64,000 nt of DNA from Massilia mucilaginosa (GTDB lineage Bacteria; Pseudomonadota; Gammaproteobacteria; Burkholderiales; Burkholderiaceae_D): NCBI RefSeq assembly GCF_011682145.1, contig NZ_WHJH01000029.1:1-64000 (forward strand). Reading direction: 5' to 3'. Positions within the stretch are counted from its first letter, which is position 1; each line of letters starts with the position of its first letter. Of the stretch, positions 32,982 to 42,647 are shown one piece after another. The position numbers were made by a program, and so were the translations under genes. The notes beneath the pieces are model-generated. The model made no database searches and was not told where the DNA came from. It saw nothing but the letters and a program-made list of their open reading frames with translations.

Positions 32982-35408
32982 ATGACAACTTCCAAATTAA
33001 CCGAGCAAACGACGCTGCCCTTACTGCCGTTGCGCGACGTGGTCGTCTTCCCGCATATGGTGATCCCACTGTTCGTCGGCCGTCCTAAATCCATCAAGGC
33101 GCTGGAAGCGGCCATGGAACAGGGCAAGAGCATCATGCTGGCGGCCCAGAAAGCCGCAGCCAAAGACGAGCCATCCGCGTCCGACATCTACGAAATCGGT
33201 TGCGTGGCCAACATTCTGCAAATGTTGAAACTGCCCGATGGCACCGTCAAGGTGCTGGTCGAAGGCGCCCAGCGTGCGCGCATCAACCACATCAGCGATG
33301 CGCCGACGCACTTTATCGCCGACCTGACCCCGCTCAATTCGGAAATCGGCGACGATTCCGAAGTCGAGGCGATGCGCCGCGCGATCGTCCAGCAGTTCGA
33401 CCAGTACGTCAAACTGAACAAAAAGATTCCTCCTGAAATCCTCGCTTCGCTGGCAGGGATCGACGACGCCGGCCGCCTGGCCGATACCGTCGCCGCCCAT
33501 CTGCCGCTCAAGCTCGAGCAGAAACAGGTGATCCTCGAGATCTTCAATGTCGCCAAGCGTCTTGAGCACCTGCTCGGCCAGCTCGAAGGCGAGCTCGACA
33601 TCCTGCAAGTCGAAAAACGCATCCGTGGCCGCGTCAAGCGCCAGATGGAAAAATCGCAGCGCGAGTACTATCTGAACGAGCAGGTCAAGGCGATCCAGAA
33701 AGAACTGGGCGAGGGCGAAGATGGCGCCGATATCGACGAACTCGAGAAAAAAGTCATCGCCGCCAAGATGCCGAAGGAAGCGCTGGACAAGGCTACCAAC
33801 GAACTCAAGAAGCTCAAGCTGATGTCGCCGATGTCGGCCGAAGCGACCGTGGTGCGCAACTACATCGACACCCTGGTCAATCTACCGTGGAAGAAAAAGT
33901 CCAAGGTCAATAACGACCTGTCGAACGCCGAAAAAGTGCTCGAAGGCGATCACTATGGTCTCGACAAGGTCAAAGAACGCATTCTGGAATACCTCGCGGT
34001 CCAGCAACGCGTCGACAAACTGAAAGCGCCGATCCTGTGCTTCGTCGGTCCTCCGGGCGTGGGTAAAACCTCGCTGGGCCAGTCGATCGCCAAGGCCACC
34101 AACCGCAAGTTCGTGCGCATGGCTTTGGGCGGCGTGCGCGACGAAGCCGAGATCCGCGGCCACCGCCGCACGTATATCGGTTCGATGCCGGGCAAGGTGC
34201 TGCAATCGCTTGCGAAAGTCGGCGTGCGCAATCCGCTGTTCCTGCTCGACGAAATCGACAAGATGGGCGCGGACTTTCGCGGCGATCCGTCCTCGGCCCT
34301 GCTCGAAGTGCTGGACCCGGAACAGAATCACACGTTCTCGGACCACTACATCGAAGTTGACTTCGATCTGTCGGACGTGATGTTCGTGGCGACCTCGAAT
34401 TCGTTCAACATTCCGCCGGCGCTGCTCGACCGCATGGAAGTCATTCGCCTGTCCGGTTACACGGAAGATGAAAAGACCAGCATCGCCCAGCGTTACCTGC
34501 TGCCCAAGCAGATCAAGGCGAATGGCCTGAAGGAAGAAGAAATCGCCGTGGCCGAAGGCGCGATCCGCGACATCATCCGTTACTACACCCGGGAAGCCGG
34601 CGTGCGTTCGCTCGAGCGCGAAATCTCGAAGATCTGCCGCAAGGTCGTCAAGATGCTGTTGCTGAAAAAGGCCGATAAAAAGGTCATGGTCAACAACAAG
34701 AACATCGACAAGTTCCTGGGCGTGCGCCGTTACGACTTTGGCGTGGCCGAGAAAGAGAATCAGATCGGCCAGGTGGTCGGCCTTGCATGGACCGAAGTGG
34801 GCGGCGATTTGCTGACCATCGAGGCGGTGCAAATGCCGGGCAAGGGCGGCGTGATCCGCACCGGCACCCTGGGCGACGTGATGAAGGAATCGATCGAAGC
34901 GGCGCGCACCGTGGTGCGTTCGCGCGCCAACCGCCTCGGCATCAAGAATGACGTGTTCGAAAAAGCCGACATTCACATTCACGTGCCGGAAGGCGCCACG
35001 CCGAAAGACGGTCCATCGGCCGGTATCGCGATGACCACCGCGCTGGTGTCGGTGTTTACCGGGATTCCGGTCCGGGCCGATGTGGCGATGACCGGCGAGA
35101 TCACCCTGCGCGGCGAAGTGCTGCCGATCGGCGGCCTGAAAGAAAAACTGCTGGCGGCGCATCGCGGCGGCATCAAGACCGTCTTGATTCCGGAGCAGAA
35201 CGTCAAGGACCTGGCCGAGATTCCGGACAACGTGAAGAACAAGCTCGAAATCGTTCCGGTACGCTGGATCGACAAGGTGCTCGAAATCGCGCTCGAACGC
35301 ATGCCGACGCCAGTGGTGGAAGTGCCGGCCGTTGCCGCCGTTGCCGCCGTCGCCGCCACCGCCCAGGTCGACGGCGTGGCCCCGCAGACGGACGTCGTGA
35401 AACACTAA
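32982..35408 (+). CDS. lon: Lon protease (endopeptidase La)
   Basis: Homohexameric ATP-dependent protease that degrades misfolded and regulatory proteins. The 808-residue protein has the N-terminal Lon substrate-binding domain ([20 protein letters not shown]), then an AAA+ module with Walker [14 protein letters not shown] and Walker [11 protein letters not shown]. The C-terminal serine-lysine peptidase carries the nucleophile in [11 protein letters not shown]. The tail after residue 785 is an Ala-Val-rich low-complexity stretch ([12 protein letters not shown]). The start at 32982 has TAAGG just upstream. Confidence 0.97.
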   Translation: MTTSKLTEQTTLPLLPLRDVVVFPHMVIPLFVGRPKSIKALEAAMEQGKSIMLAAQKAAAKDEPSASDIYEIGCVANILQMLKLPDGTVKVLVEGAQRARINHISDAPTHFIADLTPLNSEIGDDSEVEAMRRAIVQQFDQYVKLNKKIPPEILASLAGIDDAGRLADTVAAHLPLKLEQKQVILEIFNVAKRLEHLLGQLEGELDILQVEKRIRGRVKRQMEKSQREYYLNEQVKAIQKELGEGEDGADIDELEKKVIAAKMPKEALDKATNELKKLKLMSPMSAEATVVRNYIDTLVNLPWKKKSKVNNDLSNAEKVLEGDHYGLDKVKERILEYLAVQQRVDKLKAPILCFVGPPGVGKTSLGQSIAKATNRKFVRMALGGVRDEAEIRGHRRTYIGSMPGKVLQSLAKVGVRNPLFLLDEIDKMGADFRGDPSSALLEVLDPEQNHTFSDHYIEVDFDLSDVMFVATSNSFNIPPALLDRMEVIRLSGYTEDEKTSIAQRYLLPKQIKANGLKEEEIAVAEGAIRDIIRYYTREAGVRSLEREISKICRKVVKMLLLKKADKKVMVNNKNIDKFLGVRRYDFGVAEKENQIGQVVGLAWTEVGGDLLTIEAVQMPGKGGVIRTGTLGDVMKESIEAARTVVRSRANRLGIKNDVFEKADIHIHVPEGATPKDGPSAGIAMTTALVSVFTGIPVRADVAMTGEITLRGEVLPIGGLKEKLLAAHRGGIKTVLIPEQNVKDLAEIPDNVKNKLEIVPVRWIDKVLEIALERMPTPVVEVPAVAAVAAVAATAQVDGVAPQTDVVKH

Positions 35409-35429
35409 TCCGGCGTCACCGCGGTACAG

Positions 35430-35463
35430 AAGCAAGCGTCCTCGTGACGCTTGCTTTTTTTTC
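35430..35463 (+). terminator. Terminator after lon
   Basis: A perfect 11-bp stem, AAGCAAGCGTC/GACGCTTGCTT, with a 5-base loop and eight following T residues. It lies immediately before the hupB promoter. Confidence 0.9.
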
Positions 35464-35477
35464 GGGTTGTATTTGGC

Positions 35478-35506
35478 TTGACAGGCCGATGGACGGCTTG
35501 TTTAAT
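35478..35506 (+). promoter_or_regulatory. hupB promoter
   Basis: A perfect TTGACA (35478-35483), a 17-bp spacer and TTTAAT (35501-35506), 46 bases before the GTG start. It sits just after the lon terminator, so hupB has its own strong sigma-70 promoter. Confidence 0.7.
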
Positions 35507-35551
35507 ATGCGCTGCGAATTTCCTTTCGCCGCAACTCTTAATGGGGCACAA

Positions 35552-35824
35552 GTGAACAAAACAGAATTGATCGAAGAAATCGCGAAGTCGGCGGACATCA
35601 CCAAGGCCTCGGCCACGAGGGCGCTCGACGCCATGATCGATGCCGTCACCGCCAGCCTGCAAAAGAACGACAGCGTGACCCTGGTCGGCTTCGGCACCTT
35701 CTCGGTGGGCGAGCGCGCCGCGCGCACCGGCCGCAATCCGCGCACCAAGGAAGCGATCAAGATCGCGGCGGCGAAAGTTCCTAAATTTAAAGCTGGTAAA
35801 GCGCTAAAGGATGCAGTAAACTAA
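35552..35824 (+). CDS. hupB: DNA-binding protein HU-beta
   Basis: A 90-residue nucleoid protein that bends and compacts DNA as a dimer. It has the standard HU layout: helices 1-2 ([20 protein letters not shown]), the conserved [20 protein letters not shown], where the DNA-intercalating arm proline lies, and the final [13 protein letters not shown]. Translation begins at a GTG, preceded by GGGG; the upstream in-frame codons run back through the promoter and lon terminator and are not coding. It is followed by tRNA-Val and tRNA-Asp. Confidence 0.95.
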   Translation: MNKTELIEEIAKSADITKASATRALDAMIDAVTASLQKNDSVTLVGFGTFSVGERAARTGRNPRTKEAIKIAAAKVPKFKAGKALKDAVN

Positions 35825-35890
35825 TGTCCTTCGGTGAGGTGACAATCACCGGAAAATGTCAGAGGCACCTGGTGACACAGGTGTGCTTGC

Positions 35891-35966
35891 GGGGGTTTAG
35901 CTCAGTTGGTAGAGCAGCGCCCTTACAAGGCGCGGGTCGGGAGTTCGAGCCTCTCAGCCCCCACCA
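35891..35966 (+). tRNA. tRNA-Val (anticodon UAC)
   Basis: A 76-nt cloverleaf with encoded CCA. The acceptor is GGGGGTT/AGCCCCC. The D-arm is GCTCAGTTGGTAGAGC. The anticodon stem-loop GCGCC-CTTACAA-GGCGC gives UAC. The T-arm contains GTTCGAGC. Confidence 0.96.
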
Positions 35967-35999
35967 GAGCATGACATGCGGTACCCAGTGTTTTTTACG

Positions 36000-36076
36000 G
36001 GAGTGGTAGTTCAGTTGGTTAGAATACCGGCCTGTCACGTCGGGGGTCGCGGGTTCGAGTCCCGTCCGCTCCGCCA
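36000..36076 (+). tRNA. tRNA-Asp (anticodon GUC)
   Basis: A 77-nt cloverleaf with encoded CCA. The acceptor is GGAGTGG/CCGCTCC with one G-U pair. The anticodon loop CTGTCAC gives GUC. The T-arm is GCGGGTTCGAGTCCCGT. It is 33 bases after tRNA-Val and probably cotranscribed with it. Confidence 0.96.
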
Positions 36077-36204
36077 GCATATAGCAGTACGATGGTGCAG
36101 TCCCTGAACGGGGGGTGCGCCGGGGTTCAGGAATCGGCCATGCGCCGCTTCCATGGTTCGCAAACAAGGCGGCCGGGTCCTGGCAGTCCTGTCAAAAAAA
36201 GAAG

Positions 36205-36230
36205 AGGCGAACGAAAGTTCGCCTTTTTTT
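36205..36230 (+). terminator. Terminator after the tRNA pair
   Basis: AGGCGAAC-GAAA-GTTCGCCT with a stable GAAA tetraloop and a run of seven T residues. It ends the hupB/tRNA transcript before ppiD. Confidence 0.9.
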
Positions 36231-36287
36231 ATATGTGCGTCTCAATCGCATTCAATCGCAATTTTATTTATCTCGAATTGGCAAACC

Positions 36288-38219
36288 ATGTTTGAATTTA
36301 TTCGTAATCACAAACGCTGGATCCAGGTCATGCTCGTGTTGCTGGCCGCCTCGTTCCTGGTCGTCGGTGGAATGGCCACCAACGAAAACACCGACAGTAC
36401 CGTCGTCGTGGCGAATGTGAACGGCAAGAAGATCACGCAGCCCGAATGGGAAGAGGCGCAGCGCCAGCAGGTCGACCAATACCGCGCCATGATGGGCGCG
36501 CAGTTCGACCAGAAGCGCTTCGACACGCCTGAATTCAAGCGCGAAATCCTCGATAGCCTGATCGCGCAGCGCGCCCTCGAAGCGGAAATCGAACGCAGCC
36601 ACCTGACCGTGGGCGACGATGTGCTGGTCAGCACCATTCAGCAGAACGATGAATTCAAAACCGCCGGCAAGTTCGATGTGGAAGTCTATAAAGCGGCGCT
36701 GCTCAACGCCCGCATGACGGCAGCCCAGTACGAGGCCAGCCTGCGCCGCGGTTTCGTGCAGCGCCAGCTGACCGGCACCGTGCAGGAATCCGCATTCCTG
36801 CCGCGCACGGTCGCCACGCGCATGTCGAACATCTTCGACGAAGAGCGCGAAGTCCAGGAACTGCTGTTCCCGGCCAGCGAGCAGCAGGCCCAGGTCAAGG
36901 TCACCGACGAGATGGTCAAGGCTTTCTACGACAAGAACGCCACCTTGTTCCAGGTGCCTGAAAAAGCGAAGATCGAATACGTCGTGCTCGACGCGGCCGC
37001 GGTCGAAGGCCTGGTCAGCGTGAGCGATGAAGAAGTCGCCGAGTTCTACAAAACCAACAAGGCACGCTTCACCACGCCGGAAGTGCGCCAGTACAGCCAC
37101 ATCCTGTTCAACGCCGCCAAGAGCGCCAGCGCTGCCGACAAGGCCGCCGCCAAAGCCAAGGCCGACGCGGTCCTGGCCGAGCTGCGCAAGGCGCCGGCGA
37201 CGTTTGCCGATGTTGCCAAAACCAAGTCGCAGGACGTTGCGAGCGCGGAGCAGGGCGGCGATCTGGGCCAGGCCGAGAAGGGCAAGATGCTCAGTCCGGC
37301 GCTCGAAACCGCCGTGTTCAAGCTCAAGCAGGGCGACATCAGCGACGTCGTCGAATCGGAATTCGGTTACCACATCGTGACCGTCACCAAGCTGGTGCCG
37401 GAAACCATCAAGCCGTTCGACGAAGTCAAGGATGCGCTCGTTGCTGAAGTGAAGAAGCCGAAGATGTCGAAGAAGTATTCGGAACTGGCGCAAACCTTCA
37501 CCGAAACCGTGTACGACCAGTCCGCCAGCCTGAAGCCGGTGGCCGACAAGCTGAAGCTGAAGATCGAAACGCTGGACAACGTCACGCGCACGCCAAATCC
37601 GGCGCTGGCCCAGTCGCCATTGAACAATGCCAAGTTCCTGAGCGCCGTGTTCTCGGACAGCGTCGTCAAGAACAAGCACAATACCGAAGCCATCGAAGTC
37701 AAGCCGAGCATGCTGGTCGCGGCCCGCATCGCGGAATATTCGCCGGCAAGCAAGCGTCCGCTGGCCGAAGTGCAGGACATCATCCGTATCCGCGTGGCCC
37801 AGCAGGAAGCGGCCAGCCTGGCCAAGAAAGCCGGCGAAGCCAAGATCGCCGCAGCCAAGGCCAGCGGCGACGCTGCCGGCTTCGGCGCGGCCAAGGTGGT
37901 CAGCCGTGCGACGCCGACGGCGGTCAACCAGGCTGCGCTGCCAGTGGTCCTGAAGGCCGACGCCAGCAAGCTGCCGGCGTATGTGGGGGTCGACATTCCT
38001 GGCGTCGGCTACGGTGTGTACCGCATCAACAAGGTATCGCAGCCAGCCAAGGTGGACGAGGTGCGCCGCACCGCCGAGCAGAAAGAGATCGCCGAACGCC
38101 TCGGCCAGGTCGAGATGCGCGCTTATGTCGATGCGCTGAAAGAAAAAGCCAAGGCCAAGGTCATCGTCAAGACCGAGGTTGCCGCAGCCGATACGAAAGA
38201 AGCTCCGGCAGTGAAGTAA
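36288..38219 (+). CDS. ppiD: Periplasmic folding chaperone PpiD (SurA/PpiD-type peptidyl-prolyl isomerase)
   Basis: Inner-membrane-anchored chaperone near the Sec translocon that assists folding of exported proteins. The 643-residue protein has a short cytoplasmic N-terminus (MFEFIRNHKRWIQ), one membrane helix (VMLVLLAASFLVVGGMA) and a SurA-like N-terminal chaperone domain (about 35-200). A parvulin domain follows at about 265-375, with VRQYSHILF, GDLGQAEKGKM and FGYHIVTVT. The C-terminal chaperone half is lysine- and alanine-rich. The ATG at 36288 is chosen because the membrane anchor follows directly; no clear ribosome site is seen. Position after lon-hupB is conserved in proteobacteria. 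Confidence 0.93.
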   Translation: MFEFIRNHKRWIQVMLVLLAASFLVVGGMATNENTDSTVVVANVNGKKITQPEWEEAQRQQVDQYRAMMGAQFDQKRFDTPEFKREILDSLIAQRALEAEIERSHLTVGDDVLVSTIQQNDEFKTAGKFDVEVYKAALLNARMTAAQYEASLRRGFVQRQLTGTVQESAFLPRTVATRMSNIFDEEREVQELLFPASEQQAQVKVTDEMVKAFYDKNATLFQVPEKAKIEYVVLDAAAVEGLVSVSDEEVAEFYKTNKARFTTPEVRQYSHILFNAAKSASAADKAAAKAKADAVLAELRKAPATFADVAKTKSQDVASAEQGGDLGQAEKGKMLSPALETAVFKLKQGDISDVVESEFGYHIVTVTKLVPETIKPFDEVKDALVAEVKKPKMSKKYSELAQTFTETVYDQSASLKPVADKLKLKIETLDNVTRTPNPALAQSPLNNAKFLSAVFSDSVVKNKHNTEAIEVKPSMLVAARIAEYSPASKRPLAEVQDIIRIRVAQQEAASLAKKAGEAKIAAAKASGDAAGFGAAKVVSRATPTAVNQAALPVVLKADASKLPAYVGVDIPGVGYGVYRINKVSQPAKVDEVRRTAEQKEIAERLGQVEMRAYVDALKEKAKAKVIVKTEVAAADTKEAPAVK

Positions 38220-38239
38220 GTTCGCTGTTCAGTCAGATG

Positions 38240-38273
38240 AAAACCCGGTCGCTTGCGCTGCCGGGTTTTTTTT
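38240..38273 (+). terminator. Terminator after ppiD
   Basis: AAAACCCGG/CCGGGTTTT with a 12-base loop and a run of T to 38273. The A-rich 5' arm lets it also work leftward for the gene at 38463-40676. Confidence 0.85.
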
Positions 38274-38462
38274 CGTCCCGCGACACTTGGGCGGCCCGGA
38301 CCCGCCGCCAGGCACCTTGGTCCGTATGCGACGGAAGGTCCATCGGCAAGTTGCACAGTTTGACGACTGACAAATGCCCAAAACGGGGGGCAGTCCGCAG
38401 CCGCCCCCCGTTTTCCTCATTCACCCGGATACGCCGGCCTCAGGCGCCGGCCGCGCGCCCGC

Positions 38463-40676
38463 TCACGGCGCCAGCACGAACGCCCGTGCGGCACTGCTGT
38501 CGTAGCCGCTCAGGCGCGACCAGCCGTCGGTGCCCGTGTGCGCCACATACAGCTGCTCGGTAAAGCCCGCCAGGCTGCACGCGTCGAGCAGGCTGCCGAC
38601 CGTCGGCGGTGGGGCCGCCGGCGGCGACGGCGGTATCGCACCGGGCATGCCGGCAACGCTGGCCGCCGCTGTCGCCGCCAGGCTGTACTCCGGTGGCCAC
38701 ACCGTGCCCCGCTGCACATAGAAGCTGTAGCTGGCGAAGCGGTTCATCTGCAGCGCCAGGAAGGGCACGGCCACTGTCTGCGCCGACGCGGCGTAATGCA
38801 TCACGCCGCACTCGTCGGCCGCCGTGCTGCCGCCCACGGCGGGCGCATCGATGCGGGCGAAGGTGGGGTTATTGTCCACCCGCACGGTCAGCACCATGCG
38901 GTTGAACGCCGCGTCGACCAGCCCGAGCAGGGCTGCATCCTGGGTCAGAATCGTGCCCGTCAGCGTGTCGGTGGCCGGCACGCGCCACTTGATGCCCAGC
39001 GCCTCGGGATCGACCATGGCGCCGGCGGCGTTGAACAGCTCGATCTTGATCTGCCACAAGCCGCCCTGGTCCGGCCCTGTCGCCACCCCGTTCAGGTCGA
39101 ACGGCATGCCGGGCGCGACCGCCGTGGTGGGAATCACCGCGTTTTGCGTATCGAGCACAGCGTTCGGAATCGACCATTGGCCGGTTGGCGGCAGTGCCGG
39201 CGGAATTTCGTACAGATGCGCGCTGCTGCCGACCGTGCGCGGGCCCAGCGCGTACTGTTCAAGGATCAGGTCGCCACCGACTTCGCGCGTGTAGTGGCGG
39301 TTGATCGCCTCGACGCTGGGGCGCCACGACGACTCGTCCTCGCTCGCGCGCTTGTACGACACGCGATAGAAGGACACGCCCAGGTCGTTGCGCAGGGAAC
39401 TGTCGAACTCAAGACGGGGGCGCAGCGAACCGCCCCATGGCGCACTGCCGTCGAGCAAGCCGCGCTGGGCCGGCTCGAAGCCGGCGCTGCCGATCCGGGT
39501 GCTGTCGTTGGCGCCGTGGATGCGCCAGACCGAGGTATTGCCGATGGCCATGAACAACACCCAGTTGTTGGGCGCCACCACGGGCGGGCAGGGCAGGCAG
39601 GCGCGCGCCAGCGGGTGGCTGGTGACGAGCGTGACTTCCGTGCCGCACGCATAGTTCCACCAGGTGTGGCACAGCACCGGTTTCGGCTCGTAGATCGTCA
39701 CCGAAAAGCCAGGCCAGATGCGCTGGCGGGCGATGAAGTACAGATCGGGCTGGTCGAAGTTGAAGATCGAACGCCAGATCACGGCGCGGAAATGGCCGCA
39801 CTCGTCGGTCGTCACGGTGGCGATCCTGGTTTTGCGCACCGCGAACGGGAACAGCCAGCAAAACAAGGGGCGCAGCAGCTCGAGGTGGGTCAGCACGGCA
39901 CGCTCGAAGACAGGGCGCGACGCCCGTGCGGCCAGTATCAGGTCGGCCGGCAGCGCTAGCGCACTCAGCGCTGGGGTTTGCTCGAAGGCAAGCGGCTCGG
40001 CGTGCTGCATGGCGTGTGCCTGCAGCTGGCGCGGCGGCAGCGGCTGCGGGTTCAGGGCCACGCTCAGCAGCGGATCTTCCAGTTCGGTGGCCAGGAAGGG
40101 CTCGGGCGGGCGCGGGGGAATTGGCAGGCGCAGCGGTGGCCAGGGGCCGTCGACGATGTCGCGCAGGCGGTCGATCTCAAGCTGGGGCAGTGTGGCGATG
40201 ATGATCGGCCACGGGTCGACTTCGTAGACCTCGACGCTGGCATGGCATACCGGCAGGTTCAGCACGACACCGCCGGACACGACGCGCTTGAGCAGCGTGC
40301 CGTTGACCACGCACAGGCGTCCGATCCAGCGGCGCCAGCGGTCCGGGCCGAGCTCGAAGAGCACCGGGGCCACGCGCTCCGTGGTCGGGCGCACCGGCAC
40401 ATGGCGGTCGATGCCGCCGCGCCGCAGCAGTTCGCCAACGTCCAGCACGTCCTTGTCCAGTTCGGGCCCGAGCACGACGCGCACCAGTTGACCTTCCGCT
40501 CCCACCGGGACCGTGAGCCGCGCGCGGCCCTCCTTGTCGAGCGGCTGCGTGTCGAGCAAGGTTCCGCCCTGGCTGAACGCATAGCCGACGATGGCGGGGA
40601 GCTGGTCCGGGCGTTCGGTGATGGTGGCCTGCACTTCCAGCGTGACGCTGCGCTCCTGGGCTTGTTTCGTTGACAT
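38463..40676 (-). CDS. Large uncharacterised protein with NPQPLPP motif
   Basis: A 737-residue protein with no signal peptide or membrane segment. The N-terminal third looks like two small beta-sandwich domains. The first begins VTLEVQATITERPDQLPAIV and contains VPVGAEGQLVRVVLGPEL; the second contains LPVCHASVEVYEVDPWPIII. Near residue 210 is the striking motif VALNPQPLPPRQLQ, found in many otherwise unrelated hypothetical proteins. The middle has a cysteine-, tryptophan- and histidine-bearing segment (PVLCHTWWNYACGTEVTLVT, then ARACLPCPP). The C-terminal part includes a proline-rich linker (AIPPSPPAAPPPTVG). I recognise it only as a member of an uncharacterised family; no enzymatic motif is evident. 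It is transcribed alone. Confidence 0.75.
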   Translation of the reverse strand: MSTKQAQERSVTLEVQATITERPDQLPAIVGYAFSQGGTLLDTQPLDKEGRARLTVPVGAEGQLVRVVLGPELDKDVLDVGELLRRGGIDRHVPVRPTTERVAPVLFELGPDRWRRWIGRLCVVNGTLLKRVVSGGVVLNLPVCHASVEVYEVDPWPIIIATLPQLEIDRLRDIVDGPWPPLRLPIPPRPPEPFLATELEDPLLSVALNPQPLPPRQLQAHAMQHAEPLAFEQTPALSALALPADLILAARASRPVFERAVLTHLELLRPLFCWLFPFAVRKTRIATVTTDECGHFRAVIWRSIFNFDQPDLYFIARQRIWPGFSVTIYEPKPVLCHTWWNYACGTEVTLVTSHPLARACLPCPPVVAPNNWVLFMAIGNTSVWRIHGANDSTRIGSAGFEPAQRGLLDGSAPWGGSLRPRLEFDSSLRNDLGVSFYRVSYKRASEDESSWRPSVEAINRHYTREVGGDLILEQYALGPRTVGSSAHLYEIPPALPPTGQWSIPNAVLDTQNAVIPTTAVAPGMPFDLNGVATGPDQGGLWQIKIELFNAAGAMVDPEALGIKWRVPATDTLTGTILTQDAALLGLVDAAFNRMVLTVRVDNNPTFARIDAPAVGGSTAADECGVMHYAASAQTVAVPFLALQMNRFASYSFYVQRGTVWPPEYSLAATAAASVAGMPGAIPPSPPAAPPPTVGSLLDACSLAGFTEQLYVAHTGTDGWSRLSGYDSSAARAFVLAP

Positions 40677-40864
40677 CTTGGCTCCTTTGTTGTTGGTATG
40701 AGCTTGAAAAGTAGACCTGCCGGCCAGTGAGCGCTACCGGCGATGTCATGAAAACCATGATAAATAACTGCAGATCTGATAGGTACGGCCAGCCGCGGGG
40801 GCGTCGCGCTGTGGCAAAATGCGCCACTGGCTACGCAGGGTAGCTGGCCGGACTGAGGAAACAG

Positions 40865-41599
40865 ATGCAAAAGATGATGTCGGAACTGAGCCGTTTGTAC
40901 CTTCCCGCAGGCGCCTTGTCGCCGGACCTGCTCGCGCAGCGCCGCGCCGGGCACAGCGCCCTTGCCATCGAGCTGGCCGACGGCGGCATGACGCGTGCGG
41001 TGGTGATCCCGTTTCGCAAACTGCCGGGCGCGGGAGAGGCGCAGCATTGGGCGCAGCTGTGCGTGGTGGCGAATGCCTTGCAGGCCGAACTCGGTTTTCC
41101 CGCCCCGGCGGTGAGCATTTCGGGTTCGAACGGCTATTACTTGTGGATGTCGCTGGAAGCGCCAACGCCGATCGCGCAGGTGCGCACCTTGCTGGAACTG
41201 ATCCGCAAGGCCTACGTGCCCGAGATGGCGCCGTTTGCCGATGCGGCCGGCGCGGCGGTGGAATTGCCGCCTTGCCTGGACCCGCGCACCGGCAAGTGGG
41301 CCGCGTTCATCGATGCGGGCCTGGGCGCAGCGTTCGCCGAGGAATCGGGGCTGGAGATGGCGCCGCCGCTGGCGGCCCAGGCCGCCTTACTGGAGCGCCT
41401 GGAGCGCATCGGCGCCGCGCAGTTCCAGCAGGCGCTTGACGTGCTCGGGCCCGCGCATGGCGCGCCGGCGGCCAGGAGCGCGCCTGCTGTCGCAAGCGCG
41501 CCGGAGGGCTTGTTGCTGCGCGACGCCACCCTGGAAGATATCGTGCGCTTCCTGCATGCGAAAAAGATTGAGCCGACATTTCGGCATCTGATCTCTTGA
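40865..41599 (+). CDS. Orphan primase-like (AEP-fold?) protein
   Basis: A 244-residue protein. The segment PAVSISGSNGYYLWMSLEAP (about 80-100) resembles the core of archaeo-eukaryotic primase-fold proteins, where a Gly-rich turn leads to a His/Tyr-Leu-Trp strand. ELPPCLDPRTGKWAAFIDAG (about 138-157) could be the next conserved strand-turn. The catalytic acidic residues of active primases are not obvious. A low-complexity Ala-Pro linker (residues 197-215) leads to a C-terminal helix pair, LRDATLEDIVRFLHAKKIEP. It stands alone between two leftward transcription units. Function unknown; the fold assignment is inference. Confidence 0.65.
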   Translation: MQKMMSELSRLYLPAGALSPDLLAQRRAGHSALAIELADGGMTRAVVIPFRKLPGAGEAQHWAQLCVVANALQAELGFPAPAVSISGSNGYYLWMSLEAPTPIAQVRTLLELIRKAYVPEMAPFADAAGAAVELPPCLDPRTGKWAAFIDAGLGAAFAEESGLEMAPPLAAQAALLERLERIGAAQFQQALDVLGPAHGAPAARSAPAVASAPEGLLLRDATLEDIVRFLHAKKIEPTFRHLIS

Positions 41600-41664
41600 A
41601 AGCCCGCTCCGGGGTGGCATATCAGTGATGCTTGGGGCCACCTCGATCCAAGCCGGGAACCGCG

Positions 41665-42132
41665 CTATTTCAAGAGCCCTCTACTTAACTGGCGCACCAG
41701 CAGGCTCATCATTCCGGCCAGCGGAGCAAACAGCACAACAAGGGCGAAGGGCGCCAGGGTAAAGGAATGCTTCAGAAAATCGAATCCCCGGACGTTGTAA
41801 ATAGTCAGATTGACCATAACCACATAGATGGTGTTCCAGAATAGGCCGGCCGCCATTCCCAAAAACAATGTGCCGAGTTTCGATGCGTGGGTAAATCGGA
41901 CGGCGAGCAAATACCCGGTCGCCGAGGCGATGGCGACGGCTGGCAAACGCCTGACAGCTTCCGACATCATTGTGGCTGCGGGATCCCGGTTGGTGATGTC
42001 GGGAACCTCGACCAGCGCGAATATCAGTGCAGGCACCACCGCGAACACGGCCGCGCCGATCCAGCGCACGCCCGCCGCCTTGGGTATCTCTTCAGCAAAG
42101 GCCGCTGCGGGGGGCTTGTAAGGAGAGGTCAT
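41665..42132 (-). CDS. Hypothetical four-helix membrane protein
   Basis: A 155-residue protein with four hydrophobic segments, at about 22-42 (WIGAAVFAVVPALIFALVEV), 65-82, 88-112 and 124-145. A positively charged tail (RQLSRGLLK) suggests a cytoplasmic C-terminus. No family was recognised. Its ATG overlaps the stop of the upstream gene by four bases, so the pair is translationally coupled. Base composition is a little lower in GC than the neighbourhood. Confidence 0.65.
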   Translation of the reverse strand: MTSPYKPPAAAFAEEIPKAAGVRWIGAAVFAVVPALIFALVEVPDITNRDPAATMMSEAVRRLPAVAIASATGYLLAVRFTHASKLGTLFLGMAAGLFWNTIYVVMVNLTIYNVRGFDFLKHSFTLAPFALVVLFAPLAGMMSLLVRQLSRGLLK

Positions 42133-42611
42133 CTTGTTGATGGCCGATTTACAGCCTCGACCTGACCATGCAAGTATGCATCAATCGCGCACCAGAGCGC
42201 GGACGCGTTAGGCAGCCTGTTCCGTGCGGCCAGCCCGGAGCCGAGCGGATAGATCGTGGCTCCTTCTTTCTCAACGACAAAACCCAACATGCCAATCCAA
42301 CCCTCCGGAATGAACCACCATCCGGCGCCTTCGATCGCATGGTCGAGATCGCAATCAAGCGGACGTTCCAGGTACGCTGACAACGCCGCGAGGGCGGAAT
42401 CGTAGGACTGCCGGGCCGCCGCTCCCGCGACGCCATATGCGCCGTGCAGTGCATGCTGCTCAAGAAGCCGGCGCTCGTTCTCATCGAACTCCCGCATTCG
42501 TTCAACAGCCCGCGCTTCGCAGGCTGGGTGCAACCCGTGTCTGCCGCACCCGCTGCAAACGCCGGGGCCGAAGAGCTCGACATCCCGGTGAGTCAGATAT
42601 TGTTCGTGCAA
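42129..42611 (-). CDS. Hypothetical cytoplasmic protein coupled to a membrane protein
   Basis: A 160-residue protein without signal or membrane segments. The N-terminus has four cysteine/histidine residues close together (PGVCSGCGRHGLHPACEA) that could form a zinc knuckle. The C-terminal half (GAGWWFIPEGWIGMLGFVVE and PNASALWCAIDAYLHGQVEA) looks like a small alpha-beta domain of the sort seen in polymorphic-toxin immunity proteins. That resemblance is loose. It overlaps the following membrane-protein gene by four bases. No toxin gene is next to it. Confidence 0.6.
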   Translation of the reverse strand: MHEQYLTHRDVELFGPGVCSGCGRHGLHPACEARAVERMREFDENERRLLEQHALHGAYGVAGAAARQSYDSALAALSAYLERPLDCDLDHAIEGAGWWFIPEGWIGMLGFVVEKEGATIYPLGSGLAARNRLPNASALWCAIDAYLHGQVEAVNRPSTR

Positions 42612-42647
42612 CGGTAACTCTCCAAAAGAACTTTCCGCACCGTGCGA

